64,000 nucleotides of DNA from Cunninghamia lanceolata (GCA_027924645.1 BSBN01000860.1:9920001-9984000), one strand, 5' to 3'. Positions 22,700 through 33,624 are shown, counted from the stretch's first letter. Notes: generated by a model not told the origin, from the letters alone. Made by a program: numbers and translations.

Positions 22700-23095
22700 C
22701 ATAGGATGATTGTTCTTATATACAACAATGTTTGCAGGTTACACACAAAACGGATCTGTTGAGGAGCTGTAAAAATTTCAAGCAAATGCAATTGTAAGGA
22801 TTATGGGATATGCACAGATGATTGCAGAATGCACCAAAACAATGATTACAAGACATCACAAAACAATTACAGATGTTATGATTGCGGGATGTGCACAAAC
22901 AATTATAGATAAAATGATTGTAGGGTACACATAAGACAAATTTGCAAGTAAACTTTAGAAGCATTTAAACAAATGCAAAAAGGTAGGAGTAAGGCCAAAA
23001 TCTGCAACCTTTATGATAGTGCAGACTATCTTGGGGCACTCTAAACTTTAACATTGAGACCCCAATTAAAACTATGTTGGCTGTACAGTTGTGGT
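22700..23095 (+). pseudogene. Second, more decayed pentatricopeptide remnant
   Basis: TMFAGYTQNGSVEEL at about 22728 matches the start of a PLS repeat. It is followed by several short reiterations of an ATGATTGCAGGATGTGCACAAAC-like word, each encoding MIAGxAQ, and a final KQMQK..GVRPKSATFM-like stretch near 22965-23020. The reiteration suggests local slippage or duplication within one repeat after the gene died. Confidence 0.65.
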
Positions 23096-24512
23096 GAATG
23101 GGAAGCAATTACAATCCATAGATAGGAAAAGTAATCATATTCTTAAGAGCGAGAGAGATAGAGGGATCAGAAGACAATGGAACCTGGACTCCAATCATTT
23201 GATTGGCTATGGGGTTGATGTTGCTTCCAGCTCCAGCCTCCCCCAATTCATTCTCCCAATTCCGTTTTTAGAGAGAGATCTTCCTCTTTCTTTCCAGAAC
23301 CTTTCCACCTTTTTAGGAGCCCAACACATGATCCAACAATGCCAACTATATAACAACTCTTTATTAATTTATTACAATTTATAATTTTTATTTTATTTAA
23401 TTTAGTATTTTATATAGATATTTGCTATATAACAACTCTAAATATATTACTTTATTTAGTCCTTTATTTACTTGCCCACACATATATATACTTTCATGTT
23501 AATTTTAAATTAATTATAAAACAATTACATTATAATTCAACAACTCAATATACCACTTTATAACTAATTTATCTCCCTTATTATTTATTTAACTATAACT
23601 CGCGATCATATTTATTTTGATGAAACACTAACCAAGATATAAAACAAACACTTCAAATTGGATAACCCAACCTACAAAATGATACCTGACCTCCAAGCAA
23701 GACCACAAGACTTGACTCTAAAAATGACGACAACAACGAAGACAAACAGTCGAACTGATGGCAACAACTAGGGACCTTATGCGAACTCTGTTCAACAGTC
23801 CCATTGGTTAAGGCACACTTAGACCTATTAGCTCAGGTGGAGTCAATGCTTGATACCTGCAACTTGTAGCAAACAACACGGTCATACATGAAGATATATG
23901 TAAACATGTAGTCCTACAGACAGTGAATGGAAATCGTAGTGTAGCAGGTTACTCCAACACAAGTGATGTGACACTATTCTGTTCACATAACACATCAACG
24001 AGTAATCACTTAACACTTAGTGTTCAATTGCTTCTCTAACAGAATAAAATAATTAGTTACATGATGATCAAATGCAAGTATTCACAAATCATAACCAAAA
24101 TCAGATTACTCATAAAGCTCAGGATTAACATTAATCCATAACATCTAATGTGTCCATCAAGCTGTGAAAACACAAAGCATCAGTAATCAAACATCATCAA
24201 TTGTCATCATAGCAATAGGTCCATAATCAACTAGCATAATAACAAAGAGTCCATACGGTAGTCATAACACATGCATAACTCAGGTAAATATTAGCGTCGC
24301 AACAAAGGTTATAGATAAAACATGCTAACTGTAATATGAAACCACATGAGTATAATAAAGAATGTCACCAATCATGAATGTAGCATCTACCATCATCATA
24401 TAATGTATGACATCAACTATCTATCATAACTCAAATATTCCTATTATTTTACCTTCATCTTCAAGCTCTTGAGCTAGACCACCTACACATCCAAGGTGAG
24501 AATGGAGGGGCA
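23096..24512. other. No recognisable gene
   Basis: The open frame of 97 codons near 23091-23384 has no known domain. The remainder is AT-rich with CATAACA-type words and ends in the GGGGCACTACA terminus. I see no RNA gene or promoter. Confidence 0.5.
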
Positions 24513-24519
24513 CTACAGA

Positions 24520-25060
24520 AAATGAAGAGGCATGGGCAACGAGGATGAAGAGATATCAGCTGCCCACAATCTCAAATATCAATAACACAAAGATTGCAAC
24601 AAAACTTTTCAATTTTATTCAATTTCACTTCATAATCAATCCATATATTTGTAACAAATGAATTACAATGTATGTCCTTTCAATGACCTCTCAAATTCTA
24701 CACAACTCTACTTCTCCACGGGCCCCTCACACGGGCTGAGATCCCTCCTCATCTCTACTTGATAAATCTATAAAAGGAGAATGGATATCGAATGGGAAAG
24801 GAGGCATAGTGAAAGAGGGAGATATAATTGGTTGCTTGAGTGCATAGTAGGCTGAGGAAATCCATCGTGTTGTAATGTGTTTATAGATATTATGCTATAA
24901 GAATTGAAAACAAATAAAATCAATTGCAAACTGAGATTTATATAAACAGAGTCATTATTTTGTTTGATATGAATTGTGTGAGTTTGTAGAAGTGTTATAT
25001 TTTTGTTGAGTGGGTATTGTGTTTGCACCATTTGATGCAAGAGAAGCTCTCTCCTACCTT
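24520..25060 (-). mobile_element. LTR-like fragment on the minus strand
   Basis: Read on the minus strand it has CTTTTATAG (TATA-like), then GAGGGATCTCAGCCCGTGTGAGGGGC. This closely resembles GAGATCTTAGCCCATGTGAGGGGC in the two inverted arms, and is followed by a GAATAAAATT...TTGCAATCT word also present in the arms. It is therefore a diverged relative of the same LTR family. It is truncated next to the inner block. Confidence 0.55.
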
Positions 25061-25357
25061 AAACACACACAATTCAAGTAATTCTATGCTAAAATATCAA
25101 CTAGTTCACAATTCTTAAATTCATATTGCAACACAAAGTTAACCTTAGATTTTATTAACATTCATATTCAAATATTGAATCACTACATCTGCAAACAACA
25201 AGTTACAATTAGGCCCTCAATGGCCTTCCATTACTTCTTCAGGAAACACTCCTATATCTGCTACCTCTACACAGTCACTCTTCCTTTCCTTTTGACAGTG
25301 ACTCAACTCCCCTCTATTCCTGGTAGTGTTGGATGATGAATTCTCTTCTCTCTCATT
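25061..25357 (-). other. Sequence between LTR-like fragments
   Basis: About 300 bases with no domain. On the minus strand it follows the CTGTATCA end of the right arm, where a primer-binding site would be expected. None is visible (the sequence continues AATGAGAGAG). This is relevant to how the right arm arose. Confidence 0.5.
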
Positions 25358-27850
25358 TGATACAGAAGACTCTCCCTCCTCACATCCAATTCACAGACTA
25401 ACAAATACCAAATAGATTGCAACAATAATTTTTATTTTATTCAAAAATCCGCAACATATTTACATCACAAACTTACCCTCACAATGGACTTTAAAATTAT
25501 GGAAACTTCTTTTCTTCTCCACACACTCAGAAATTCTCTTCTTCCTAAGCCCCTCACATGGGCTAAGATCTCTCTCTCCCCAAAATCTACCTCTCTTGTG
25601 TAAAAACATTACTTTTAAATAGCATGCTATCTGCAACCTTTGGTCTTTCACTTCTACCATGTTTTAGCACATCTTATCTTTTGCGTTAGTGAAGCCACAA
25701 AAAGAGACATTTGATCTTCAAGCACCTTTGTATTAATGGTCGAATATCTTTTTGTTGTTTGAGCCTGTGACTTGAGGCATTGAAAAGTTAGAAAAGATGC
25801 CTTCTAAGTGCTACATTGATATGGAATCCAGAGCACTTGTCCAACAGAGAGGGCACTACTAGATTGAATCTCTCTTAGGCCTGATGCCAGACATTTTAAT
25901 TTCTACCTTCTTTTTCTATCTTTGGTGCTATCCTTTATTTTTTCCCATGCTGCTTAATACAACATTTTAACTACCTCATATGAGGCATTTCACATGCATT
26001 GTGTTGTTATTTCCTAAAGTGCCCCTTCCTTATGATTGTATGGATGCCTTCCTTAAAAATTGACAATATCCTATCATATACTTGTGTTGTTTGTGGTCTT
26101 ACATGAGAACCATATTCAATTTTTGTAGTCAAGGTAACTAAATGAAGCTTTTTCTAGTCCTCGTCAATAAAAGAGACTTCAAGGAAATCATAATTTGCAA
26201 AATGTCTTGTCACTAGACTTGAAGTATTAAACTTGGGGCCCAAAAAGTAGACCTTAGAAGGAGTAACCAGAGCTCGATGAAAATTTAGTGTTCCATTCAC
26301 TATAAAAAATTTTGTAGACCTCAAATGATTTTGGCTAGTTTGCAACTTATTTAATTGATTTGGAAGCCATAATTCTAGTTCAAAACATGTGGACTTCAAT
26401 TGTTCTCTGAATACCGAATGACTATAATAACTTGTTCGATTCTCAGAGTGTAAACAACCATCCATAGCATGCTTCCTACTTTGTAATACTGCTTCCAAGA
26501 TCTGTATAACATACCTAGTTGTAGGGTGAGTGTAGGATCACGATGGGCCAAACAATACCCCTAAGTGGCAATGGAAATGTGAAAAATAGACTTAGATAAC
26601 TTCATGTGTCAAGAATTGAATGAGTTATCTATACAATCTAGAAATATGGTAGTAATAAAAGTTGTAATAAATTGAATGTAGTTTATGGGCTACTACTTTT
26701 TTTTTTTTGAAAATTTTAAAAATAGTTTGGTGAAAATTAGATATTTCAATGAAACACTACTAAATTTTTTAGAAAACCATAAAAAGTAAGTGTCATTCTG
26801 GCCAACCTAAGTATGAGAAAAATATAATTTTTTTCCTCCATGATTTGGATTTAAGTAAATGACACATGAGTGGATGTGACACACATTGTTTTGAATTTTT
26901 TAAGTAAATAAATAATTATTTATGAATTTTTCACTGTGACTTTTTTAAAATATTAAAAATTAATTTTCCAACGAACCCAACATGGTAAAAAAATTATATG
27001 AAATTCAAAAATTAAAAATTTTAATGTATACCCAATAAATCATAGAATCTGACACTTCTTTTGGATTTTAAAAAGGATTAATATGTTGAAAGTTATGAAT
27101 TTTTTTTAATATGTATATCTATCAAGAAATCAAACATAGCGTATGTAGAAAATTATTAATAATAACCTATTAAAATTATTATGAGGTGTATATTATATTT
27201 TTACAATCTTAATAGCTTCCTCTATAAACCCTTTTCATTTGATTAAATTTAGTTACAAAAAACTCTGTCAGCTTTAAGGATGAAATTATGGAAAATTTCA
27301 GGATAACACTAAATGGGTGGTTTTGCAAGTTTCTTTGGCAAGTTTTGGGACTCCCACATGCCTAAATATGAGGTAATCCTAAGGAATTATTGGAGGAAAT
27401 CAATATTTGATCTATAAATATTAACATCCTTTCCATCCAAATCTAAATATTCGTCTAAATGTTAGTACTTTTTCATCCAGCAAGTTTTTTTTTCCATTGA
27501 CACTATTTGGCCCATCATGATCTCACACTCACCCTATATCAAACTGTTATCATTCCAAGATTAGAATAAATATACTTCATAGTTCATTCAGTCAACTCCA
27601 AGGGTGGCGAAGATTTGAATACTTTGTCAAAGCCTGAAAACTCAGGAATTGTGGCAAGTAAGTTTTTCATTTGTCTCTGCAATAGATCTAACACCAGTGG
27701 ACCAACATTCATTTTTTACCAAAAGCCTCCTTCTCTGCCAATGGTTGTGAGATGCCAAAACAAAACTCAAGCAAACAAAAATTGAAATAAACAAATGAAA
27801 TCTTTTTGGGTGACCTCAATTGCCGATTCAACCGGGGTGCTCCTGTATCA
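25358..27850 (-). repeat. Right inverted arm, LTR-like, with 1-kb internal insertion
   Basis: On the minus strand the arm begins TGATACAGGAGCACCC (27850) and ends CTGTATCA (25358), so it has complete LTR-type TG..CA ends. Removing the 26524-27534 insertion leaves about 1.48 kb, matching the left arm. It retains the open stretch HSENRTSYYSHSVFREQLKS (26154-26498 in a 114-codon frame), longer than in the left arm. No primer-binding site follows its inner end. Confidence 0.75.
26524..27534. mobile_element. 1.0-kb terminal-inverted-repeat DNA transposon
   Basis: The left end GGGTGAGTGTAGGATCACGA continues as TGGGCCAAA. The right end is its reverse complement with a few mismatches (TTTGGCCCATCATGATCTCA then CACTCACCC). 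TA flanks both ends. The left inverted arm, at the corresponding place near 15915, has the uninterrupted sequence with a single TA. This gives direct empty-site evidence. The interior is AT-rich without a transposase, so the copy is non-autonomous. A TA duplication fits Tc1/mariner-like elements, but a 3-bp duplication cannot be excluded. Confidence 0.8.
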
Positions 27851-27855
27851 ATACT

Positions 27856-28800
27856 TCTTCCCAGCGTCATTTATTTTTTCACTAAAATATGAAATGGGTC
27901 TTCCTTCTTGACTTAATACAGCTCCTATGACACTACCACTAGAATCACAATCTACTTGAAACACCTTGTTAAAATTTGGAAGTGCTGAAACAGGTTGCTC
28001 TATAAATTTTTTCTTCAACAAATCAAAACTCTTGGTTGCTCCTATAGTCCATTTAAATTATTTTCTATCTCCCATCATTGTTTCAATTAAAAGTGCACAT
28101 GTGCTACTAAAATTTCTAATGAACATTCAGTAAAATCTAGCCAATCCATGAAATGATCTTATGTCAGTAATACTCCTTGGTGTTGGTCATTCTATAATAG
28201 CCCTTACTTTCTCTAGATCCATCTTAAGACCCTCAGCTAAGATCATAAATCCCAAGTACACTAACTCCTTCACAATGTTACACTCCTTCAAATTTATCAA
28301 CAATTTCTCTTCCCTCAACCTCTCAAAAAATATATGAAAATGCATCAAATGTTCCTCCAAGGTTTTGTTAAAAATTAGAATATCATCCAAATACACAATA
28401 ACAAACTTACCCTAAAATTCTTTGGGTACCTCGTTAATGAGCCTCATGAAAGTTTTTGGTACATTGGTTAGTCTAAATGACATCACTTACCACTTTTAGA
28501 GTCCTTATTTTATTTTGAATTTTGCCTTCTATTCATCTCCTTCCCATATCCTGATCTGGTGATACCCGCACTTCAAATATATCTTTGTGAAGTATTTTTC
28601 TCCACTCAGGAAATCCATGATATCATCTATCCTTGGCAAAGGAAATCTATACTTGATTGTAATTTTTTGATGGCCCTAGAATTAGTACACATTCTCAATT
28701 TTCCATCCTTCTTAGGTGCTAGTACTATAGGTACTGCACATGGGCTCAAACTCTCTTTGATTAACCCCTTTTTCAGCAATTCCTAAACTTGTTTGTTTAG
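27856..28800 (-). pseudogene. Gypsy reverse transcriptase and RNase H start (broken)
   Basis: Minus-strand frames read [20 protein letters not shown] near 28700, the YLDDILIFNKTLEEHL catalytic segment (28187-28396) with the two Asp of the YxDD box, and LVYLGFMI..EGLKMDLEKV. Further on come a VFQVDCDSSGSVIGAVLSQE-like segment and the GKKY end of RNase H at 27856. The frames are interrupted by many stops, so no active enzyme is made. Order and strand match the protease and gag upstream and the remaining RNase H half at 15380-15607. Confidence 0.85.
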
Positions 28801-28899
28801 CTCTTCATTTTCTACATGAGTCATTCTATGGACTCCCTTGTTAGGTAAACTAGCTCCTAGTATCAAATCCATCTAATGACTTATGCTTCTCACTGATGG

Positions 28900-29294
28900 C
28901 AAACCTTGAGGTACATTATCTAAAACAATATCTTTGAATTCATCCCACATATTTGCAATTTATGTAGGTGCATGTCTTCTCCTTCCTCTTTATTGATCTT
29001 AGGAATCAAGGCAAAGCACATATGTTCATGCTTCATTCCATCCAAAAAATTTCTACCGTCTACCAAACAAATTATAGCATTACTACATACCTTTTCCTCT
29101 GCTTCTCTCATAGGTTTCAACTTATGTTTGACTCCATCTTTTGTTAGAGAACAGGTGTTAGAATGGCCATCATGGATAGAACACCTATCATACTAACATG
29201 GCCTTCCCAATAACAAGTGACATACATCCATTGGCATAATATCACATAACACCTCATCATGCTAATATCTAATCTTAAACTTTACCAAACATTG
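28900..29294 (-). pseudogene. Gypsy protease-RT linker remnant
   Basis: A 66-codon minus-strand frame (28920-29120) and neighbouring broken frames occupy the space between protease and reverse transcriptase. No conserved motif is visible beyond the position. The length is normal for the linker in gypsy polyproteins. Confidence 0.5.
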
Positions 29295-29516
29295 TTAATT
29301 AACCAAAACCTTATGATATTTTTGCAACCAAGCAATCCTATAGGGATGTTGATGCTTTATTCTCTTGAAATTCAAATTTCTAACCATCTCTTTAGAGACT
29401 AGATTATCTGTACTTTCACTATCAATAATCACATCACAACACTTACATCCTAATTTACACCTTGTTTGAAATAGGCTCTTTCTTTGTGATGGTTTTTCTT
29501 TTCCTTCTTTTAGCAA
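29295..29516 (-). pseudogene. Gypsy aspartic protease region
   Basis: The frame contains SLFQTRCKLGCKCCDVIIDS followed by ESTDNLVSKEMV and HPYRIAWLQK. In plant gypsy polyproteins this corresponds to LFxTRCxxxxKVCxxIIDxGSxxNVxSxxLV, HPxPYxxxWL. The catalytic triplet normally D-S/G-G-S is here D-S-E-S, so the catalytic site is probably altered. The protease would cleave the polyprotein. Confidence 0.75.
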
Positions 29517-29559
29517 GGCTCCTCTAGTAACAAGGGCTTCTCCTCTTTCTATATTTTTT

Positions 29560-30440
29560 GAATGTTCAAATCTAGCCTCCTCATCAACATAGAAAACTTT
29601 AGCATTACCCTTTGGTCTTCTATTTGTTACTCCCTAATTTTATTGACAATCATATGCTCTATTCCCTTCTTCACCTCATCTGAAATAGGTTTCTCTAAAT
29701 CCTCCTCTTCTAGGTTCTCCTCCAAATCTACCTCTTCCTCTCTAGTACCCATCACTCTATCCACAAGGGAGGTATGCATTTTCACCTCTATTATTTTGAC
29801 TTGTGCCCACATCTTCATTCTTCTTTTGATCATCATGTTGTCCACAATCCCCATATAATCTTCCACCACATCCTCTTCCCCTTTGTTTATTCTCAAATTT
29901 TATGTTCAAATTTTCTTCTACCTTCATTATGAACTGATATGCATCTTCAATAGTTGTTAATATAACTAGGCTTAATTCTTCTTAGATGCTGGATTTCAAT
30001 CCATTGATATACCTGGCTACCTTCTCTTTATTAGCCCATGTGTGACCTGCACTGATGATAACTTTGTAAAAGATTTTAGTATATTCTTTGACTATCTTGT
30101 TAATTTGTCTCAGAGCTTGTATTTTATCTAAAACTACCAACTCATAATCCACAACAATAAACTATCTCTTCATTTTATCCCATCTAGTGATCTTCTCTTT
30201 TCCTCTTTGGTTTATTTCTAACTGCACCTCCTTCCACCAAATTCTAGCATGACCTTTGAGCTTGGTCTCGGAAAGCTTGACCCTCTCAAGATCTTCTATT
30301 TCTTCATATTCAAAATAGTCCTCCATATCATTGATCCAATCTATCAATTCTTCTAAATTGAGACTACCAGAGTATGTAGATATATCTATATTTGGCCTTT
30401 GCCCAATTTTTGTTATGCCCTTCAACAATCTAACTTGTTC
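29560..30440 (-). pseudogene. Gypsy gag region
   Basis: The upstream frame (30162-30428) contains the WINDMEDYFEYEEIEDLERV segment followed by KLKGHARIWWKEVQLE. That is the retrotransposon gag signature of plant gypsy elements. A second frame (29627-29896) is highly acidic, as often seen between capsid and nucleocapsid. An intact CCHC zinc knuckle was not found. The protein would build the virus-like particle; this copy carries frameshifts and stops. Confidence 0.8.
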
Positions 30441-30801
30441 AGGTTCTATTTCTCTTTAATTTTCTTTAGATTGTGCATCATCTTGGACTACATCATCTTC
30501 ATCTCAACTTTCATCTCTCATTCTTGGTTCAAACCCTCTTCTTAGTTCCTCTTGGATTGCATTACTTTACCTTTACAGATCTCTAAACCCTTCTTCCATC
30601 ACAATAGCATTTCTACCACCATGGTTTTATCATGGAGACATCATGATTTTCTTCCTTCCTCTCTTACACTTAATGTAAAAATTCTTCAATATGAAGCTAC
30701 CTCAAATTGATGGTTTTACTTCCACTTTCAAACACATAATCTCAAGGTCCTAGCACAAACTACCTCACTCAATGGTGATCTGGTTGCATACTCACAATAA
30801 A

Positions 30802-30816
30802 CTATCTCTAATACCA
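30802..30816 (-). promoter_or_regulatory. Primer-binding site of the minus-strand gypsy element
   Basis: The minus strand reads TGGTATTAGAGATAG, one or two changes from the tRNA-Met type TGGTATCAGAGC. It sits just upstream of gag and just inside the LTR-like sequence to the right. It supports a 5' LTR beginning at about 30819. Confidence 0.65.
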
Positions 30817-30818
30817 CT

Positions 30819-31226
30819 TGATGAGGGTGTACTCCACCCAAAACACTCACAAAAACAAAATGAGAACAATAGTGATTTAGGTGGGGAAACCCTTTTGGGA
30901 GAAAAGCCCCACATTGGAAAGCAACTCAATATATTATTTAGAAATCTCGACAAAATTACAAAATGCTTGTGGAACAAGCTTTCATATGAGGATCACCGAC
31001 CAAACTCTAGAGGCAACTTGACATCTATATCACTTTCCCCCCAACCTCTATCTCAAACACTTGATATAGGAGATACAATATAGAAAACTATCAATAGTAA
31101 TTACCAGACCATGAGCTAAAACCACACAAAAGTGGTGCCCAAATTATGTCCAATCAAATGTTCTTTATGATGTGTCAAAACACATGTGAACATGTGTAAC
31201 TCCCCCTACACAACTCTTTTAAGTGA
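30819..31226 (-). mobile_element. Probable 5' LTR of the minus-strand gypsy element
   Basis: The sequence lies directly outside the primer-binding site and contains GTGGGGAAACCC, similar to GTGGAGAAACCC at 13490. The outer end is set at an ACCAACA word (31226), which is uncertain. The poor match with the left LTR-like sequence means the pair has either decayed strongly or been replaced. Confidence 0.4.
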
Positions 31227-32680
31227 CCAACACATTTTCACATTTTCTCAAAATGGGAGGCCTAACATCCAAAGTCTATAACTTTTGATCAAGGTGTCTA
31301 ATTAATGAACTGTTTGATGCATTGAAAAGCTCATGAAGAGATCTATCAATCTATAACCAACTTTGTTGGTTACTATAACTTCAAGGAAAATCAAGGCCTC
31401 TAAGTGCCTCAAAATTAATTTTGTAACTTTTTCAAAACTTTCAAAAACTGAAACTTTAATATTTTGCAATCTAGACATGATCTTGGGTTGAAACTCACTT
31501 TGAATGTTATTTGGCAAATCAGTAGCTTTCAAAAAAGATTTGTGTCCATCTGTGCTCAAATGTAGACTTATTAAATATAATAGGTACTGTCATTTTTAGC
31601 CCTTTTTGGAAACTTTGAATTTTCAAAACCATTTTTCAAGACAATGTGTATTCACAAAAACCAAAATTTAACAGAATAGAAAACAAAATTATTTTTTTGG
31701 GTGATGGAAGATTGCTCTTACACCTCTAGATGCTCCTACATCAAAAAATAATGTCAAAATAAGATAACCATAAAAAAAATTTAATGTGCATGGAAAGTAT
31801 GCCTAATGTAGAGTGAGGTTCATCCTCAATGCATGAAAATATGGAGTTATTTAATGGATTGACATGGTAGTTAGATTCAATTGAATTTTTTTGATAAAAA
31901 TTCTTTATTCCTTTTTAAACTAATTTGTTGACTTTAGTAAAAACAAATTAGTCAAGAATTTAGAGTGTATTAAATAAATACCAATTGTACACATTAAGAA
32001 GCATAAAAGTATTATCATTTGACATCAGCATTAATATTCTAAGACATATTTGATACCATCAATACTTTAGGGTATATGGCATGTATGCTTATTGTCTTTG
32101 ATCTTTGTGCAAAATTGTATCCTAAGAGTTCTACAAAGGGGATAAATATATCTAGTCCAAGAAAATTCCTTTATCCACGTCACTATTTTAATATAGGTTA
32201 CTTAAATTAAGGTAACTTTCAAACCTAAAACTTAAAAAGGTTAGATCCATGTAAAAGAAATAAATTCATAGTCGCATGATTATTCCAGAGTAACAAGAAG
32301 TGACTCTTACCAGCAAATAAGACTATAAATGTATTTAATTGATAGGCTCTAACTTTTTAGTGTAAGAAACATCTATCAAAATCAAATTAACATTAAACCC
32401 AAAACTAAATATATTTATTTAATATTTAAATTATAAATATTTATTTTAATATCATTATTAGTCTCAACTCTTAATCTTAAAAGAATTCAATTATAATACT
32501 ATTTAAATAATTTACCCTAAAACAAATTTGTACAAATATATTTTATATCTTTATAAATATATAGAGAAAACTTATAAATTAACATCCATAGATAATTATT
32601 ATACTAACAATACGACTAATTATAATTTGTTGCTTGGATGATTAAGAATCCTTAATTTATGTTAGTTTGTTTATGTCTAA
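31227..32680. other. AT-rich stretch without genes
   Basis: Scattered short frames and A/T homopolymers. I see no domain, RNA gene or element terminus. The minus frame at 31302-31559 (85 codons) has no recognisable features. Confidence 0.6.
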
Positions 32681-32681
32681 G

Positions 32682-33104
32682 GGCGTGTCCCCATGTGGTT
32701 GCTTAACTTGTTTTGGCTAGCTGCTCAATTTTTTGAGGAGATATTTTTGGAGCTAGTGACCCCATGAATTTTTTTTTTTGCTTATTTTTAGTTATCTTGA
32801 TTTGCAGTTTTTAATATATAAAAAATTAAAAACAAATTATCTCAATTTAGAAGAAAATAAAAAAAAGGAGGGAAAGAAATATATACAACCACATGATATA
32901 TTTTTCATTATGTGGTGGCTGCGTATTTCTAGCCCCCCTTTTTTTCCATAGCTTATTTGCAATTCCTAAACAATAGTTGCTCCACAAAAATAAGGACAAA
33001 TTCTATATTATCCTTTTCTCATAATTGTAAATTTTCATGGGGCCACTCCAACTGCTTAAATTTTAAGCAGAAAAATAACTTAAGTAGTCGCAATGGGACA
33101 TGGG
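32682..33104. mobile_element. Short inverted-repeat element (hAT/MITE-like)
   Basis: The left end GGCGTGTCCCCATGTGG plus TTGCTTAACTTG and the reverse complement of the right end (CCCATGTCCCATTGCGACTA plus CTTAAGTTA) are imperfect inverted repeats. A second inner pair follows: GGAGCTAGTGACCCCATGAA on the left against GGAGTGGCCCCATGAAA on the right strand. Total length is about 420 bases with no coding capacity. The GGGCGTGTCCC-type end resembles hAT-derived miniature elements. The target duplication is unclear. Confidence 0.6.
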
Positions 33105-33624
33105 GTAATTCTTTTTAAAAGGTTAGATGACATTCAACCCTTTGAAGTGTTTCAGATTCTCAAAAATGTTGAAACGCTCTACAAATTATAGTTGGTCTTA
33201 GTAATCTATTTAAATAGGGTTTAAATTTGATTGTTGTATAGTTGTATTTACGCCGAGAGGTATTTCTACATTCATAGCATGGATGGGAGCTGGAAGATTC
33301 TAGAATTTCTATGTAAACTTATAAGATTCCAACCTAGAATCTTTATTAAAAAAAGCAAATAGTCACTCCATAAATTTAAAAAAAAAACTAAAAAGAAAAG
33401 GTGAAAGGAATTAAAAGAAAACTATGATGGATGGAAAGAAAGGTGGATGGTAGTTTCATAGAAGCCATCACTATGCACTAAGATGAAAGAAAGAAATGTT
33501 ACAAAAAGGCATATGAAAAGACACATTCAATCTATTTATATTGCCTCTTTAATTTTTTTCATATGTAGAACAAATATATCAAATTGTAGAATTTGAGGTG
33601 AGTGTAGTAAATTGATAAAAAAAA
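33105..33624. other. AT-rich stretch without genes
   Basis: About 500 bases between two short transposon remnants, with no open frame, motif or repeat that I can assign. Confidence 0.55.

Larger units (their letters stand above)
17659..24513. mobile_element. Inner 6.9-kb block with TGTARTGCCCC ends
   Basis: The left end TGTAATGCCCC and right end GGGGCACTACA form an 11-bp terminal inverted pair with one mismatch and TG..CA termini. The flanking pentamers are GAAGA (left) and GAAAA (right), a near-identical candidate target duplication. No direct LTR pair could be traced inside, and no gag-pol motif is recognisable. It may be a non-autonomous or heavily rearranged LTR element that carries host-derived sequence (pentatricopeptide remnants at 22.3-23.1 kb). 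Confidence 0.5.
15613..27850. mobile_element. 12.2-kb insertion with inverted LTR arms and ATACT target duplication
   Basis: The left end reads TGGTGCAGGAGCACCC and the right end, reverse-complemented, reads TGATACAGGAGCACCC. The pentamer ATACT occurs immediately outside both ends (15608-15612 and 27851-27855). The insertion interrupts the RNase H frame of a gypsy element. About 1.5 kb at each end are inverted copies of each other (15613-17106 and 25358-27850, the latter enlarged by a 1-kb insertion). TG..CA ends and a 5-bp duplication are LTR-retrotransposon integration hallmarks, yet normal LTRs are direct, not inverted. Either an internal inversion/recombination occurred after insertion, or this is an unusual foldback-type composite. 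Confidence 0.75.

Noticed and set aside
13353..31226. Two separate gypsy elements at 14-15.6 kb and 27.9-30.4 kb
   Set aside because: The RNase H domain joins across the 12.2-kb insertion at the ATACT target duplication, and both parts are on the same strand in the correct order, so one interrupted element is the simpler reading.
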